Shown here: one piece after another, positions 32,990 through 44,472 of the stretch | Position numbering within the stretch: the stretch's first letter is position 1 | Layout: every line of letters starts with the position of its first letter | Assembly (NCBI GenBank): GCA_019009955.1 | Contig: CM032228.1 | Span: 6,826,001 to 6,890,000, forward strand | Direction: 5' to 3' | Origin: Riptortus pedestris | Taxonomy: Eukaryota; Arthropoda; Insecta; Hemiptera; Alydidae | DNA: 64,000 bases | The notes under the pieces: model-generated | Database searches by the model: none | What the model was told of the DNA's origin: nothing | Seen by the model: only the letters and a program-made list of their open reading frames with translations | Translations under genes and position numbers: made by a program

Positions 32990-34330
32990 AATTAATCAGC
33001 TAATGACAACTCCAAGCAATTGGAAGCATTGTAATGAAAATGGTATGTAAACAACGATAGACATGAAACCACAACTTTACAGTCAAAAAGAATTTGAAAT
33101 GTAGTGAAGAATGCCTCTTACTCGATTAACATTCAGAAAACCAATTGTGAGGCATACAGACTAATGTTAAATCCATTCATGGCATCGGATTTGCCGATGA
33201 CATTGATCTGCTAGCAAAGCCTCAAAGAGAGACGATGGGCAACACCAGATCACTTTAAACTATAGATAAATGCTCATAAAACTAAAGTTTTGATAGACAA
33301 CTTTTTTTTTTATTTGGTTTGTGCCCCACGTCGATGGTGATTGGCAAGATTTCAATTAAGGGGTAGTTAGAATAATATATTTATTCGTTCATGTACACCT
33401 TGGTTGTACTTTATTTATATAGTATGAAAAATATTCCTTAAATATCTGAGTGTTTCTCATATCCATGCTTTGACATAATTAATTTAATAAAAGTTATCCC
33501 TTTTAAATCTTTTTAAGTATGCTATAGACCCATTCTATTTTAGACAATATGTATTTTTAAATGTTTATGTTTTAAATATGTTAGTATTTGTGGAATATAT
33601 TGGCTGCTGTCAGTTAATAGTTCTGTCATATCGTAGAGTATGTGAAGGTTTTTTCATTGGATGCAATAGGTGTTTGTTGCAGTATTTGCATATAGGGTTA
33701 TCAGTACTTGTCATTAAGTGTCTATGTGTGGCCGATCCTGAGTCTGGCAAGAGCAACTTCCTCCCGTCTAGTACTCCAATGGCTCGATGGCCACTCCTTA
33801 ATAGTACTTTTGATACTGTGGAGGTGGTTGTTTACTTCCATACATTCTGATTGCCATTTGTCTAGGATTCGGTGGCGTATATGTCTCACCATGACTTTGT
33901 ACAGTCAGTTTGTTTGTGTGTATGTGTGTGTAGATGAACCAAAGCAAAGGAAATATTAATATCAGAATTGGAATGAAGGTGTTTTTCGTTACCTAGGAAG
34001 CATCGCAACTGAAGACAATAGTAGAGCTGAAGTCGATAGAAGGATAGCACTTGTTAAACAAGCCTTGTAATAATACGCTTACAAACATGGATGGCAAAAA
34101 AAGGTTTGCTAAGTTTCTCTTGGGAGTGTACTGCTTTACAGGAGCAAAATTTGGGCTCTTAACGAGAGGGAATATTATAATAGATTGGAAGCAATGGAAA
34201 TGTGGATTTTGCACAGAATAGCAAGAACAAACCGGCCTAAAATAAACACCTCTAGCTCATTTGACATTCAGAACAGACTAATAAAAATAATTGTGTTCTT
34301 ATGCTGATTAGCAGAGGGATAAAATTTGGA
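32990..34330 (+). pseudogene. LINE (RTE/CR1-like) RT relic with nested insertion
   Basis: At about 33178 it reads HGIGFADDIDLLAKP, the FADD catalytic box of a non-LTR RT. At 33985-34330 it resumes FRYLGSIATEDNSRAEVDRR, IALVKQAL, stops, then NEREYYNRLEAMEMWILHRI. The two halves are separated by about 0.65 kb that includes a minus-strand LINE piece (33560-33860). Several stops; it is dead. Confidence 0.72.
33560..33860 (-). pseudogene. Jockey/I-type LINE C-terminal relic, nested
   Basis: On minus it reads IKEWPSSHWSTRREEVALAR then LRIGHTLNDKY, followed by NPICKYCNKHLL. RREE-LARLRIGHT plus a CxxC finger is the standard end of such LINE ORF2 proteins. It lies inside the plus-strand LINE relic. 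Confidence 0.72.
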
Positions 34331-34386
34331 AAGCACAGAAAACTTGAAAGACTGAGCTGTATAGTGTTTAAGTAAAATGTACTTAC

Positions 34387-34553
34387 CGATCAATAAGTGG
34401 TATTGGATTTTTGAATATGTGAGCTGGCTCGGCTAGAGCTGGAACATGATGCTGCCTGGGAGGAGGCTGGTATCTTGGTGGTGCTAGACCACTCTCTACC
34501 TTCTTCACAACTATTGGAGCTTTGTTTACAATGTTGGACATGTTACCAGCCAT
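34387..34553 (-). CDS. CCDC85: CCDC85-like exon 1 (start)
   Basis: ATG at 34553-34551, preceded by in-frame TAA-containing sequence (TAATAAATGG), so this is the first possible Met. It reads MAGNMSNIVNKAPIVVKKVE, SGLAPPRYQPPPRQHHVPAL and AEPAHIFKNPIPLID, plus CG. The donor is CGGTAAGT. The Pro-rich N-terminus is probably disordered. A second ATG at codon 5 is possible. Phase 2 at the end fits exon 2. The intron to exon 2 is about 4.9 kb. Confidence 0.85.
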
Positions 34554-35248
34554 TTATTACCAACCTCCCAAAACTCAGATAGCATTGGGTCTTCACATTT
34601 TGGTCTCTTCCAGCATCCAAATATATGTTTCTTGGCTTAGAGAAGTCGAAGGGAAATCGAAAATCAGCTTAAAACAATGTTGTTTATAGGGAAAGAAGGT
34701 CATTTGTCAAACTTTGACATTTTCGACGCTTGTAGATCATCTACAATAGAAAATGTCCAAGAGATTCAGAATCAATGAGCGGACACTGAACACCAGCACA
34801 GAAAATTCACCATCCTAAAACTAATTGGTCTTCACTAAAAATATGTCAACAAGTTTACCAGAACATTCCTAACCCACTTGTAGGGCTACACAATCACATT
34901 GTTTCGACAGTGTAGCCATTCAAATCAGTTGAACATCTAAGAAAGGACTTTATATACAAATTAAGATTCAAACTCATATCTATAAACAAAAATAATAAAA
35001 TGCCTATGAAATTTTATAAATTGCACAAAACATAATCTAAAAACTTTTGAAACTAAAAACTACTTCCAACATGGGGGGGGGGCGTATGTCTGTTTTATAA
35101 GAGCTTATAAGCTGACATTGAAGCTCTATTTTAAAAAAAAAAAAAAAAAATATCAATAAGCAGCTTATACTAAAACCCGACCAGCAACATAAAACAAAGA
35201 ATTTATTGCTGTTAGTGATAGTTCTCAACATCTTCAACACAGTTCTTA
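34554..35248. other. Upstream of the CCDC85-like gene
   Basis: Likely 5' UTR and promoter region. No TATA box could be assigned with confidence. A G9 tract at 35074 and A17 at 35133 are simple repeats. Confidence 0.35.
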
Positions 35249-36244
35249 TCTATATATAAAAAATGAATGTTTGTCTGTATGTCCTTTATAGAATCGTAAA
35301 CGGCTGAACCGAATTTTATGAAACTTGGTATGTATATTACTACTAACCCAACTTAGACTTTAGGCTATATTAATATTCTCTGAGACGAGCAGGAGTGGGG
35401 GTTATAAGGGAGGCCTGAAATTAAAACTAGCGATATTTCGATTCCTATTGGTTTTTCGGCAAATATGCACATAACAAAAGTTGTTTATTTTGTCATTTAG
35501 AGTAACTTTAATTATTGTTTATTGTTATTTACGTCTACTTTATGCTACTATGGCTAATCGGGACGGGGTATCTACAGGTTACCGCCCTTTTCTAGCCAGG
35601 GTGGGCCTAAGGAGCAAACTTATAACTTTTGTTATATACACGTTTGTAGCAAGTTTATATAAATTTTCTTATACTGAACTATAAAAAACTATAATGGGAG
35701 TCAACAATTTTCAATGGCACAAAACCGAACGAAACGAAACTCCGTGGGTGATTTGGTATTAAAACCTACCTGATTATAAGCTATATTAAAATTTCTAGAT
35801 ACAAACAGGAGGGAGGTCTGAAATATATAATCGCGATATTTCAAAATCTATTCATTTTTCGGCAAAACATGAATATAATAAAAGTTGTTTGATTTGTTAT
35901 TTAAAGTAACTTTTGTTATATGCAATTTTGCACATATCTGTTATATTTCTGTGAGTTGTTTGAGGTATTTAACTAATTAATTATTTTAATAGAATATAAA
36001 TAATATAGTCAATACGATAATCTTTGATTATGTTATATTAAAAAAGATGCATGAACAGGAAAAGGGTAATATAAAAATATTTTGTGTTTTGTAGAATTAA
36101 GTACTTAACAAATACTTTTATTATTAACATATCCCCAGCACGCCGGGTACTCGGGTGTAAATCCTAAGCATTGTAAAATATTATACAAAGTAAAGTCCAA
36201 AATAAATACCATCATCATTTGGCGAGGCCGGGTACCTTAGCTAG
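35249..36244 (+). mobile_element. Non-autonomous Helitron, two-ended
   Basis: It starts A|TCTATATATAAAAAATGAA and ends GGCCGGGTACCTTAGCTAG|T. Inside are the subfamily's TGTCTGTATG and CGGCTGAACCGAATTTTATG, and AAAAGTTGTTTATTTTGTCA blocks. About 1 kb, non-coding. A 3' part of SINE family 1 is inserted at 35516-35612. Confidence 0.8.
35516..35612 (-). repeat. SINE family 1 tail fragment
   Basis: ATTTACGTCTAC, GGCTAATCGGGACGGGG and CTAGCCAGGGTGGG in minus orientation. Only the body is present, nested in the Helitron. Confidence 0.7.
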
Positions 36245-36542
36245 TTGTTCATAAAATCTACGGCGGCGTTGGCGAACATTTATTTCTTCTTAGTCGAATG
36301 CAGTATTTTAAGAAGTATTCAAGTATTTATTACCAGCTTTTAAAAATGTAAGTTGGGCTCCTGTAAGGAAATTTAACGAAACAGAAGGTTGAGAGCTAAA
36401 ATCCAGATTGAATGTACATATATTGCTTTCATCAATATTCCTAAATTTTGTTTTGCAGTGAGACTAGCTTTAGCTTCCGTGGTACTGTATACTTTATTTC
36501 TTCGAATCCCAGAAATTACTTTTTCCCCGAACGTTAAACTTA

Positions 36543-37310
36543 AAATTACCGGTACTTGTGTATTATATCCACCACATTTTAGTTCCACTAGTTCCACGCT
36601 AGAATGCGCTACTGAAGTGCGACGCTAGCTCTCCCAGGCTATTGAGGTTATCTTTTGTCATAGTTGCGTTTGCTGTTTATTTGCGTTTGCTGTTTATTGT
36701 ACTGTTTAGTGTTTCTTAGTCCTTTAAAAATGCCTTTTTGGGTTTTGCCAACGACTGAAGAAAACGCTGTTAAATATTTACATGAGAGGAATATTTTGGC
36801 TATCAGAAGAAAGTGTTCTAAATCACATTGTATGAAACTTTATAGTGGAAAAAAAAGTCTTTTGGAAGTGTAATGTAAGAAAGTGTGGTGGGAAAGTCGG
36901 CGTTCGGATTAGCACTAGGTTTCAAAGGGAGTAAAATTCCATTTTGTAATGAATTGAAGTTCATTTACTGCTGGTGGGAAGAATTGACATCTGTCAATTT
37001 TTGCAAAAAACAACTCAAAATTTCTAATAAGACTGCTATTGATTGGAACAGTTACATGAGGGAGTTGTGTATCTTAGATATGAAGAACAGTATTTCCACA
37101 CATTTCCCGCCTAAATGTGAATAAAATGTTTTATTTTTAAAACTTGTGTTTTCTTTTATTTATTTATTTATCATTATAATCCCGTAGAAGGTTATAAGGT
37201 AAGTATAACCTCCCTTGCGGGCAATGAATCGTACTACTTTAAACAGTACCGCACTCTAGCGTGGAACTAAAATGTGGTGGATATAACACACAAGTACCAA
37301 ATTACCTACA
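36543..37310 (+). mobile_element. Merlin/IS1595-like element with long TIRs
   Basis: The left end block (GTACTTGTGTATTATATCC, then ACCACATTTTAGTTCCA and CGCTAGAATGCG, about 36552-36610) recurs inverted at about 37246-37303. They enclose a degraded transposase frame. The TIRs are about 55 bp with small gaps. Outer limits are uncertain because similarity fades. Confidence 0.65.
36730..37124 (+). pseudogene. Merlin-type transposase relic
   Basis: MPFWVLPTTEENAVKYLHER then NILAIRRKCSKSHCMKLY, a frame break at about 36855, then FKGSKIPFCNELKFIYCWWE, ELTSVNFCKKQL and KTAIDWNSYMRELCI. Zn-finger-like CSKSHC, G-SK-PF and FIYCWWE, and DWNSYMREL are typical of the N-terminal half of IS1595/Merlin transposases in animals. 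The DDE half is missing. Confidence 0.7.
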
Positions 37311-37604
37311 TTGAATTCATTTTTAAAAATTAAAGCGTAGTATTTTAAAAATCAGTAAGTTGGACTTCATTTCGTGGACAGTAGAATGTAAGGGTTGCTA
37401 GCAAAAACCCCACTAGTAAAAAAAAAACAAAAAAAAAAAACACCTTTTAAGTAAATTAAAAAAAAAAGTTCATTTTCATTCCATGAGGTAGTAAAATTTT
37501 GATATTTTTTTAATAAACTCATTTGGGGTCGGGAATGTAAGCTATACTAATTTACAGATGTTCAAATATATCCTGATTCAATGGGGAAGAAGAAAGTTCT
37601 GGAC

Positions 37605-40217
37605 CAGGGGTTCCCAAACTGGGGGGCGCTGTGTCAGGGGAAGATGTGTCAGGGGGGGCGTGAGCACAAGACCAGTTAAAAATAACAATTTCTAAATAAA
37701 TAAAATCCATACATTTCTGTAAATGTTTTTACGTTGTAGATTTTTTTAAATCAATCTTGATGTTTAGAAAACTTAACAATCCATGAGTATAAAACATTTT
37801 ATTTCAAAGCAAAAATATAATCGAGGAACAGACATGTCTTGTATAAAATGTTTGGCGTTCAATGTGGCACAGTGCATAACGGGAAACCGTGAGCCGGGCG
37901 CTTTTAGGAATCCCCTCCACCTCCCACTCGACTAGACCATCCCGTCACCGGCTCGGCGCTTAGTCAGTACCACCCCCTTCTAGCTCCCCCACTTTCAGCC
38001 GGGTTAGAATTTTCAGTACGCCATCTGTCAGGTGCGCCTTCTTATCTTGTCTATGGTCGGTACTCTACGAAAGACACCAGTCTGATACGTTTTTAACATT
38101 TAGCGATTGTTTATTTGTGTACATTAAGTGCTGTTTTATTTAAATTGACACAGTTAACTTTTGCCATCGGGTGACATATTGGTCAAGATGAGCTCATCAA
38201 AGAAACGTAAGTATAATGAAGATTATATTAAATATGGGTTTATTTCAGTGCTCAAAGACGGTGTGGAACACCCCCAGTGTGTTATCTGCTACGAAGTACT
38301 GAGCAATGAGGCCTAATCGTCTTGAAAGACATTTGACAACCAAACATTTCGCTTTAAAGGACAAACCAAAGGAGTTTTTTGCTACAAAATCTATAAATTT
38401 AAAACACATGAAGTTGGATAGTACTGGACTTACTGCTCATTCTTCTGAAAAAGTGCTTGAAGCTTCATATGAGCTGTCACTTCTGATTGCTAAGGAAAAG
38501 AAAAGCCATATTATTGAAGAGACCCTTGTCAAACCGTGCCTGTTGAAGGCAGTTGATATTATTCTTGGGAAAGATAGTAGACAAAAATTGTTTCAAATAC
38601 AGCTTTCAGACAACACTGTGAAACGTCGAATTGACGATATGGCCGAAGACATAAAATTCCAGGTAGTTGATGCAATAAAAAAATCGCCGTTTTTTGCTAT
38701 TCAGCTAGACGAGAGCACGGACATAGCACAATGTTCTCAGTTGATTGTATACATACGATATATCGAAAACGATAGAATGAATGGCGAGCTATTATTTTCT
38801 ATGGAGCTGGCGACCACTACAAAAGCTGTTGATGTGATGAAAGCAGTATCAGACTTTTTGACAAATATGAACTCTCGTGGCAAAAACTGATAGGCGTATG
38901 CACAGATGGTGCCCCTTCAATACTTGGTTCTCGCTCAGGCTTCGTGCAATTGGTAAAAGAGAAAAATGCTGAAGTGACTCGAATTCATTGGTTTATACAT
39001 CGTCAAGCTTTGGCAGCCAAAACGCTTCCAAACGAACTCAATGCTGTCCTAAAACAGTGTATTAAAATTGTAAATTACATAAAAAAACAGTGCATTAAAT
39101 ACTCGACTGTTTAAAACACTTTTTGAGGATTTAGGAAGTGACCACAAAACACTTCTATTTCATACAGAAGTACGCTGGCTATCCAAAGGAAACATGTTGG
39201 GTAGATTATTTGAGCTCCGTGATGAGGTAATCACTTTTTTAGAAAATCTGAAGCAAAATGAGCTAAGCATGGAATTCAAGAAACCAAGTACACAGTTATC
39301 ATTGGCTTATTTATCAGACTTTTTTGACTCGTTGAACAGCCTTAACTTGAAACTGCAGGGTGGAGAATCAAATATAGTGATTCATCGTGATGCCATTAAG
39401 ATGTACATCGAGAAATTGCAGCTTTGGAAACGAAAAATATCAGCAAACCCCTGTAGTTATTCAAATTTAGCCAAAATAATGTCAATCACAGATGAGCCAC
39501 AGTTCAAGGAGGTTTTTGAAGGATCCCAAATGAAAAGCCTAATGTTAAACCATTTAGAGAACCTCACTGAAGAGTTCAAGAAATATTTCCCAGACATTTG
39601 TGACGAAGGTATTTACAGACTCTCAACAGACCCATTCAATATCAATATCGACTCTCTGCCAGAAGCATTACAAGAAGAAGGTTTGGAGATAAAACATGAT
39701 TCCTCTCCCAAGTACGACTTTGACAAAATGGACAAGTCATCATTTTGGATCAAATATTTCAAAGTGTAGCCTCGTGTGTCACAGGCAGCTATTCGATTAT
39801 ATCTGCCTTTTTCGAGTACCTACTTGTGTGAAAAGGCATTTTCAACCCTCGTTGCAATCAAAACTAAGTTCAGAAACAAACTTGATGTTACCAGTGACTT
39901 ACGTTGTGCCCTTACTAAAACACAACCAAGAATAGGATTACTAGTGAAGAAAATGCAAGCCCACCCATCTCTCTAGTTCAGTAGTTTATTAAGTTCTTTT
40001 TGTTTTTGTCTATGTTTTTCTGTAACAGTATATCTTTAAATTGACTCTTCAGATGTTATTATTCTTTGTGATATTAAAAATACATGTTTTGTTTTCAATG
40101 TAATTCTTGTTTTGTTTTTTTCATATGCCCTTAACATTTACTGTGAAGGGGGGGGGGACGTGGATGGTTTCCATTTTTACAGGAGGGGGCGTAGTAAAAA
40201 AAGTTTGGGAACCCCTG
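37605..40217 (+). mobile_element. hAT transposon with exact 8-bp TSD
   Basis: TIRs CAGGGGTTCCCAAACT (37605) and AGTTTGGGAACCCCTG (ending 40217). Both flanks are TTCTGGAC (37597-37604 and 40218-40225). The 2613-bp body carries one transposase gene on plus with few lesions. hAT transposases make 8-bp duplications, so the limits are firm. Confidence 0.95.
38188..39976 (+). pseudogene. hAT transposase (ZBED5/FAM200-like), recently broken
   Basis: BED zinc finger at the N-terminus (MSSSKKRKYNEDYIKYGF; CVIC, later ERHLTTKH), a catalytic core with FFAIQLDESTDIAQCSQLIV and IGVCTDGAPSILGSRSGFV, TEVRWLSKGNMLGRLFELRD, and the C-terminal dimerisation region with CEKAFSTLVAIKTKFRNKL. It is closest to the vertebrate-domesticated ZBED5/FAM200/SCAND3 type. 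Lesions: a frame change near 38303 that looks like an 8-bp loss, another near 38880, an extra base in an A run near 39085, and a TAG at 39767-39769. Otherwise about 590 codons remain, so loss of function looks recent. Confidence 0.9.
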
Positions 40218-40477
40218 TTCTGGACTAATGGGATTTTTGGTGAAATTCAACCAAACCATAAAAGTCAAATATCATATAGATAACATGATAAGGTAGAAGA
40301 AATAGTATTAGGCATATTGAGACACTTGTTAATTTGATATAATAATTGTAACAAGAAAAATGATCAATTTAACAAAAATTATGAAGCAAAATGTTGAATA
40401 ACATGTACAATAACTTTGGACAAATCAATTCACATTCAACACTATTGTGATCGTAGAGAAGACCAGAGGACCAGCAG

Positions 40478-43400
40478 CTACAACAAGGGGCCGACAGTCT
40501 CGTGTGCAACTCCTTTCTGTAGCATGGCCCAGCTAGTCAGCAAGTTGGAGAACGGCCTTAGTCGGCTGCTGCAACAAGGGGCTTCTGCAGTCTCGTGTGC
40601 AACTCCTTGCTGCAGCATGGCCCAGGTAGTCAGCAAGTTGGAGAACGGCCTTAGTCGGCTGCTGCAACAAGGGGCTGCTGCAGTCTCGTGTGCAACTCCT
40701 TGCTGTAGCATGGCCCAGCTAGTCAGCAAGTTGGAGAACGGTCTTAGTCGGCTGCTGCAACAAGGGGCTGCTGCAGTCTCGTGTGCAACTCCTTGCTGCA
40801 GCATGGCACAGCTAGTCAGCAAGTTGGAGAACGGCCTTAGTCGGCTAATGCAACAAGGGGCTGCTGCAGTCTCGTGTGCAACTCCTTGCTGCAGCATGGC
40901 CCAGCTAGTGAGCAAATTGGAGAACGGTCTTAGTCGGCTGCTGCAACAAGGGGCTGCTGCAGTCTCGTGTGCAACTCCTTGCTGCAGCATGGCCCAGCTA
41001 GTCAGCAAGTTGGAGAACGGCCTTAGTCGGCTGCTGCAACAAGGGGCTGCTGCAGTCTCGTGTGCAACTCCTTGCTGCAGCATGGCCCAGCTAGTCAGCA
41101 AGTTGGAGAACGGCCTTAGTCGGCTGCTGCAACAAGGGGCTGCTGCAGTCTCGTGTGCAACTCCTTGCTGCAGCATGGCCCAGTTAGTCAGCAAGTTGGA
41201 GAACGGCCTTAGTCGGCTGCTGCAACAAGGGGCTGCTGCAGTCTCGTGTGCAACTCCTTGCTGCAGATTGCCCAAGCTAGTCAGCAAGTTGGAGAACGTC
41301 CTTAGCCTGCTGCTGCAACAAGGGGCTGCTGCAGTATCATGTGCAACTCCTTGCTGCAGCATGCCCCAGCTAGTCAGCAAGTTGGAGAACGACCTTAGCC
41401 GGCTGCTGCAACAAGGGGCTGCTGCAGTCTCGTGTGCAACTCCTTGCTGCAGCATGCCCCAGCTAGTCAGCAAGTTGGAGAACGGCCTTAGCCGGCTGCT
41501 GCAACAAGGGGCTTCTGCAGTCTCGTGTGCAACACCTTGCTGCAGCATGCCCCAGCTAGTCAGCAAGTTGGAGAACGACCTTAGCCGGCTGCTGCAACAA
41601 GGGGCTTCTGCAGTCTCGTGTGCAACACCTTGCTGCAGCATGCCCCAGCTAGTCAGCAAGTTGGAGAACGGCCTTAGTCGGCTGCTGCAACTAGGGGCTG
41701 CTGCAGTCTGGTGTGCAACTCCTTGCTGCAGCATGGCCCAGCTAGTCAGCAAGTTGGAGAACGGCCTTAGTCGGCTGCTGCAACTAGGGGCTGCTGCAGT
41801 CTGGAGTGCAACTCCTTGCTGCAGCATCGCCCACCAAGTGAGCAAGATAGAGAACGGCCTTAGTCGGCTGCTGCAACAAGGGGCTGCTGCAGTCTCGTGT
41901 GCAACTCCTTGCTGCAGCATGGCCCAGCTAGTCAGCAAGTTGGAGAACGGCCTTAGTCGGCTGCTGCAACAAGGGGCTGCTGCAGTCTCGTGTGCAACTC
42001 CTTGCTGCAGCATGCCCCAGCTAGTCAGCAAGTTGGAGAACGGCCTTAGTCGGCTGCTGCAATCTCGTGTGCAACTCCTTGCTGCAGCATTGCCCAGCTA
42101 GTCAGCAAGTTGGAGAACGGCCTTAGTCGGCTGCTGCAACTAGGGGCTGCTGCAGTCTGGTGTGCAACTCCTTGCTGCAGCATGGCCCAGCTAGTCAGCA
42201 AATTGGAGAACGGTCTTAGTCGGCTGCTGCAACAAGGGGCTGCTGCAGTCTCGTGTGCGTCTCCTTGCTGCAGCATGGCCCAGCTAGTCAGCAAGTTGGA
42301 GAACGGCCTTAGTCGGCTGCTGCAATGCAGTCTCGTGTGCAACTCCTTGCTGCAGCATGCCCCAGCTAGTCAGCAAGTTGGAGAACGGCCTTAGTCGGCT
42401 GCTGCAACAAGGGGCTGCTGCAGTCTCGTGTGCAACTCCTTGCTGCAGCATCGCCCAGCTAGTGAGCAAGTTAGAGAACGGCCTTAGTCGGCTGCTGCAA
42501 CTAGGGGCTGCTGCAGTCTGGTGTGCAACTCCTTGCTGCAGCATGGCCCAGCTAGTCAGCAAGTTGGAGAACGGCCTTAGTCGGCTGCTGCAACAAGGGG
42601 CTGCTGCATTCTCGTGTGCTACTCCTTGCTGCAGCATCGCCCAGCTAGTGAGCAAGTTAGAGAACGGCCTTAGTCGGCTGCTGCAACTAGGGGCTGCTGC
42701 AGTCTGGTGTGCAACTCCTTGCTGCAGCATGGCCCAGCTAGTCAGCAAGTTGGAGAACGGCCTTAGTCGGCTTCTGCAACAAGGGGCTGCTGGAGTCTTG
42801 TGTTCAACTCCTTGCTGCAGCTTGGCCCAGCTAGTCAGCAAGTTGGAGAACGGCCTTAGCCGGCTGCTGCAACAAAGGGCTGCTGCAGTCTCGTGTGCAA
42901 CTCCTTGCTGCAGCATGGCCCAGCTAGTCAGCAAGTTGGAGACCGGCCTTAGTCGGCTGCTGCAACAAGGGGCTGCTGCAGTCTCGTGTGCAACTCCTTG
43001 CTGCAGCATGGCCCAGCTAGTCAGCAAGTTGGAGAACGGCCTTAGCCGGCTTCTGCAACAACGGGCTGCTGCAGTCTCGTGTGCAACTCCTTGCTGCAGC
43101 ATGGCCCAGCTAGTCAGCAAGTTGGAGAACGGCCTTAGTCGGCTTCTGCAACAAGGGGCTGCTGCAGTCTGGTGTGCAACTCCATGCTGCAGCATGGCCC
43201 AGCTAGTCAGCAAGTTGGAGAACGGCCTTAGTCGGCTTCTGCAACAAGGGGCTGCTGCAGTCTGGTGTGCAACTCCTTGCTGCAGCATTGCCCAGCTAGT
43301 CAGCAAATTGGAGAACGGCCTTAGTCGGCTGCTGCAACAAGGTGCTGCTGCAGTCTCGTGTGCAACTCCTTGCTGCAGCATGGCCCAGCTAGTCAGCAAT

Positions 43401-43600
43401 TGGAGAAACGGCCTTAGTCGGCTGCTGCAACAAGGGGCTGCTGCAGTCTGGTGTGCTTGCTGCAGCATGGCCCAGCTAGTCAGCAAGTTGGAGAACGGCC
43501 TTAGTCGGCTGCTGCAACAAGGGGCTGCTGCAGTCTCGTGTGCAACTCCTTGCTGCAGCATGCCCCAGCTAGTCAGCAAGTTGGAGAACGGCCTTAGTTC
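40478..43600. repeat. 93-bp GC-rich tandem array, about 33 units
   Basis: A 93-bp unit (for example GGAGAACGGCCTTAGTCGGC, then TGCTGCAACAAGGGGCTG, CTGCAGTCTCGTGTGC, AACTCCTTGCTGCAGCATGG, CCCAGCTAGTCAGCAAGTT) is repeated head to tail with a few percent divergence. Variants (CAACTAGGG with TCTGG; ATGCCC for ATGGCC; ACACCT) cluster. Shorter units occur near 42060, 42326 and 43455. Since 93 is 3 x 31, several frames stay open on both strands (561 and 474 codons on plus, 517 and 451 on minus). These are probably by-products: the deletion near 42060 breaks the plus frame, and no start, intron or domain context was found. GC is far above the flanks. Confidence 0.93.
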
Positions 43601-43619
43601 CTGGCTAATGGGTTTATTG

Positions 43620-43960
43620 GTGAATCGCCGTATTTTCAACTCCCGAAACAGTCCGACGAGATGTCGATTGTATCAGTATATGAGAAATACTGTACACTAC
43701 ATAATGGCACCTCAAACACATTTTTCAGTTTTTTTGACAAGTGTGGTTTTTGCTAGTAACCTTTCAATGTCATTTCTCTAGAAAGGTTTTCTAGGGTTCC
43801 AAAAATACAGTAATATTAAAAATAATGAAATCCGAATAAAAGAATATTTTAGAAGTTGCGTTTTGAGCGGAAGGCTCCATTCTTTAATCACTCTGGAATA
43901 TTTTGTAAATATAATTTAAAGTTCAATTTAATTGGAATAACAGGGGTTCCAGGGTGAAAA
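43620..43960. other. Right flank of the array
   Basis: CTGGCTAATGGG...ATTGGTGAA here resembles TTCTGGACTAATGGGATTTT around the hAT insertion site. A block with GCTAGTAACCTTT (43752) resembles, inverted, GGGTTGCTAGCAAAAACC at 37390. Confidence 0.4.
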
Positions 43961-43961
43961 A

Positions 43962-44472
43962 AAAACTAAGCACATTTCCCACCTGAAGTTTTAGAATAGA
44001 GAAATAGGCATACTAGTAAGAGTAATAGTAACGAGTCTCTAAACCAATTGCCAAAATGCAAATATCTCGGTTAATATTCAAGATAGAGAATAAATGTACA
44101 TAAATATATTTATAGTAAATTTAATTTACGATTAGTTCTATAAATATTTTTGATCCGACGCATAGTAACGGATATATTTCGAATTTTTGAAAATCCCCCT
44201 CCCTACCCCCCCTCACACTGGTCCCCCATTTCAGCCATTAACGAACTCGCTCTTTCTTTTTGCATAAGTTAATATCGAGTTTGGTGAAAATCAAAAAAAA
44301 AAAAAAAATACGATCGCTAGAGCGTTAATAGACAAAATATATATAATTTTGAACGGACCACATTTTCGTCTTCTCCTCGGTAGGATCGATGGACATTTGA
44401 AGATGTTTTTCGAAAATTGTGTCATGAGTACGACCTCAATAGCTGATTTCCCTTGAGGGAAATCTGCTAAAA
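43962..44472 (-). repeat. TA-core repeat, short form
   Basis: From AAGCACATTTCCCACCTG through ATATCTCGGTTAATATTC and the C-rich spot (44205) to a very short core (44337-44346) and AATAGCTGATTTCCCTTGAG. The 3' hairpin is lost. Confidence 0.75.

Noticed and set aside
36389..36628. Opposite open frames at 36373-36628 as genes
   Set aside because: They fall in the flank and TIR of the Merlin-like element with no domain.
40416..43781. Large open frames on both strands across the 93-bp array as real genes
   Set aside because: A unit length divisible by three keeps frames open by itself; shorter units break the main frame and no gene context is visible.
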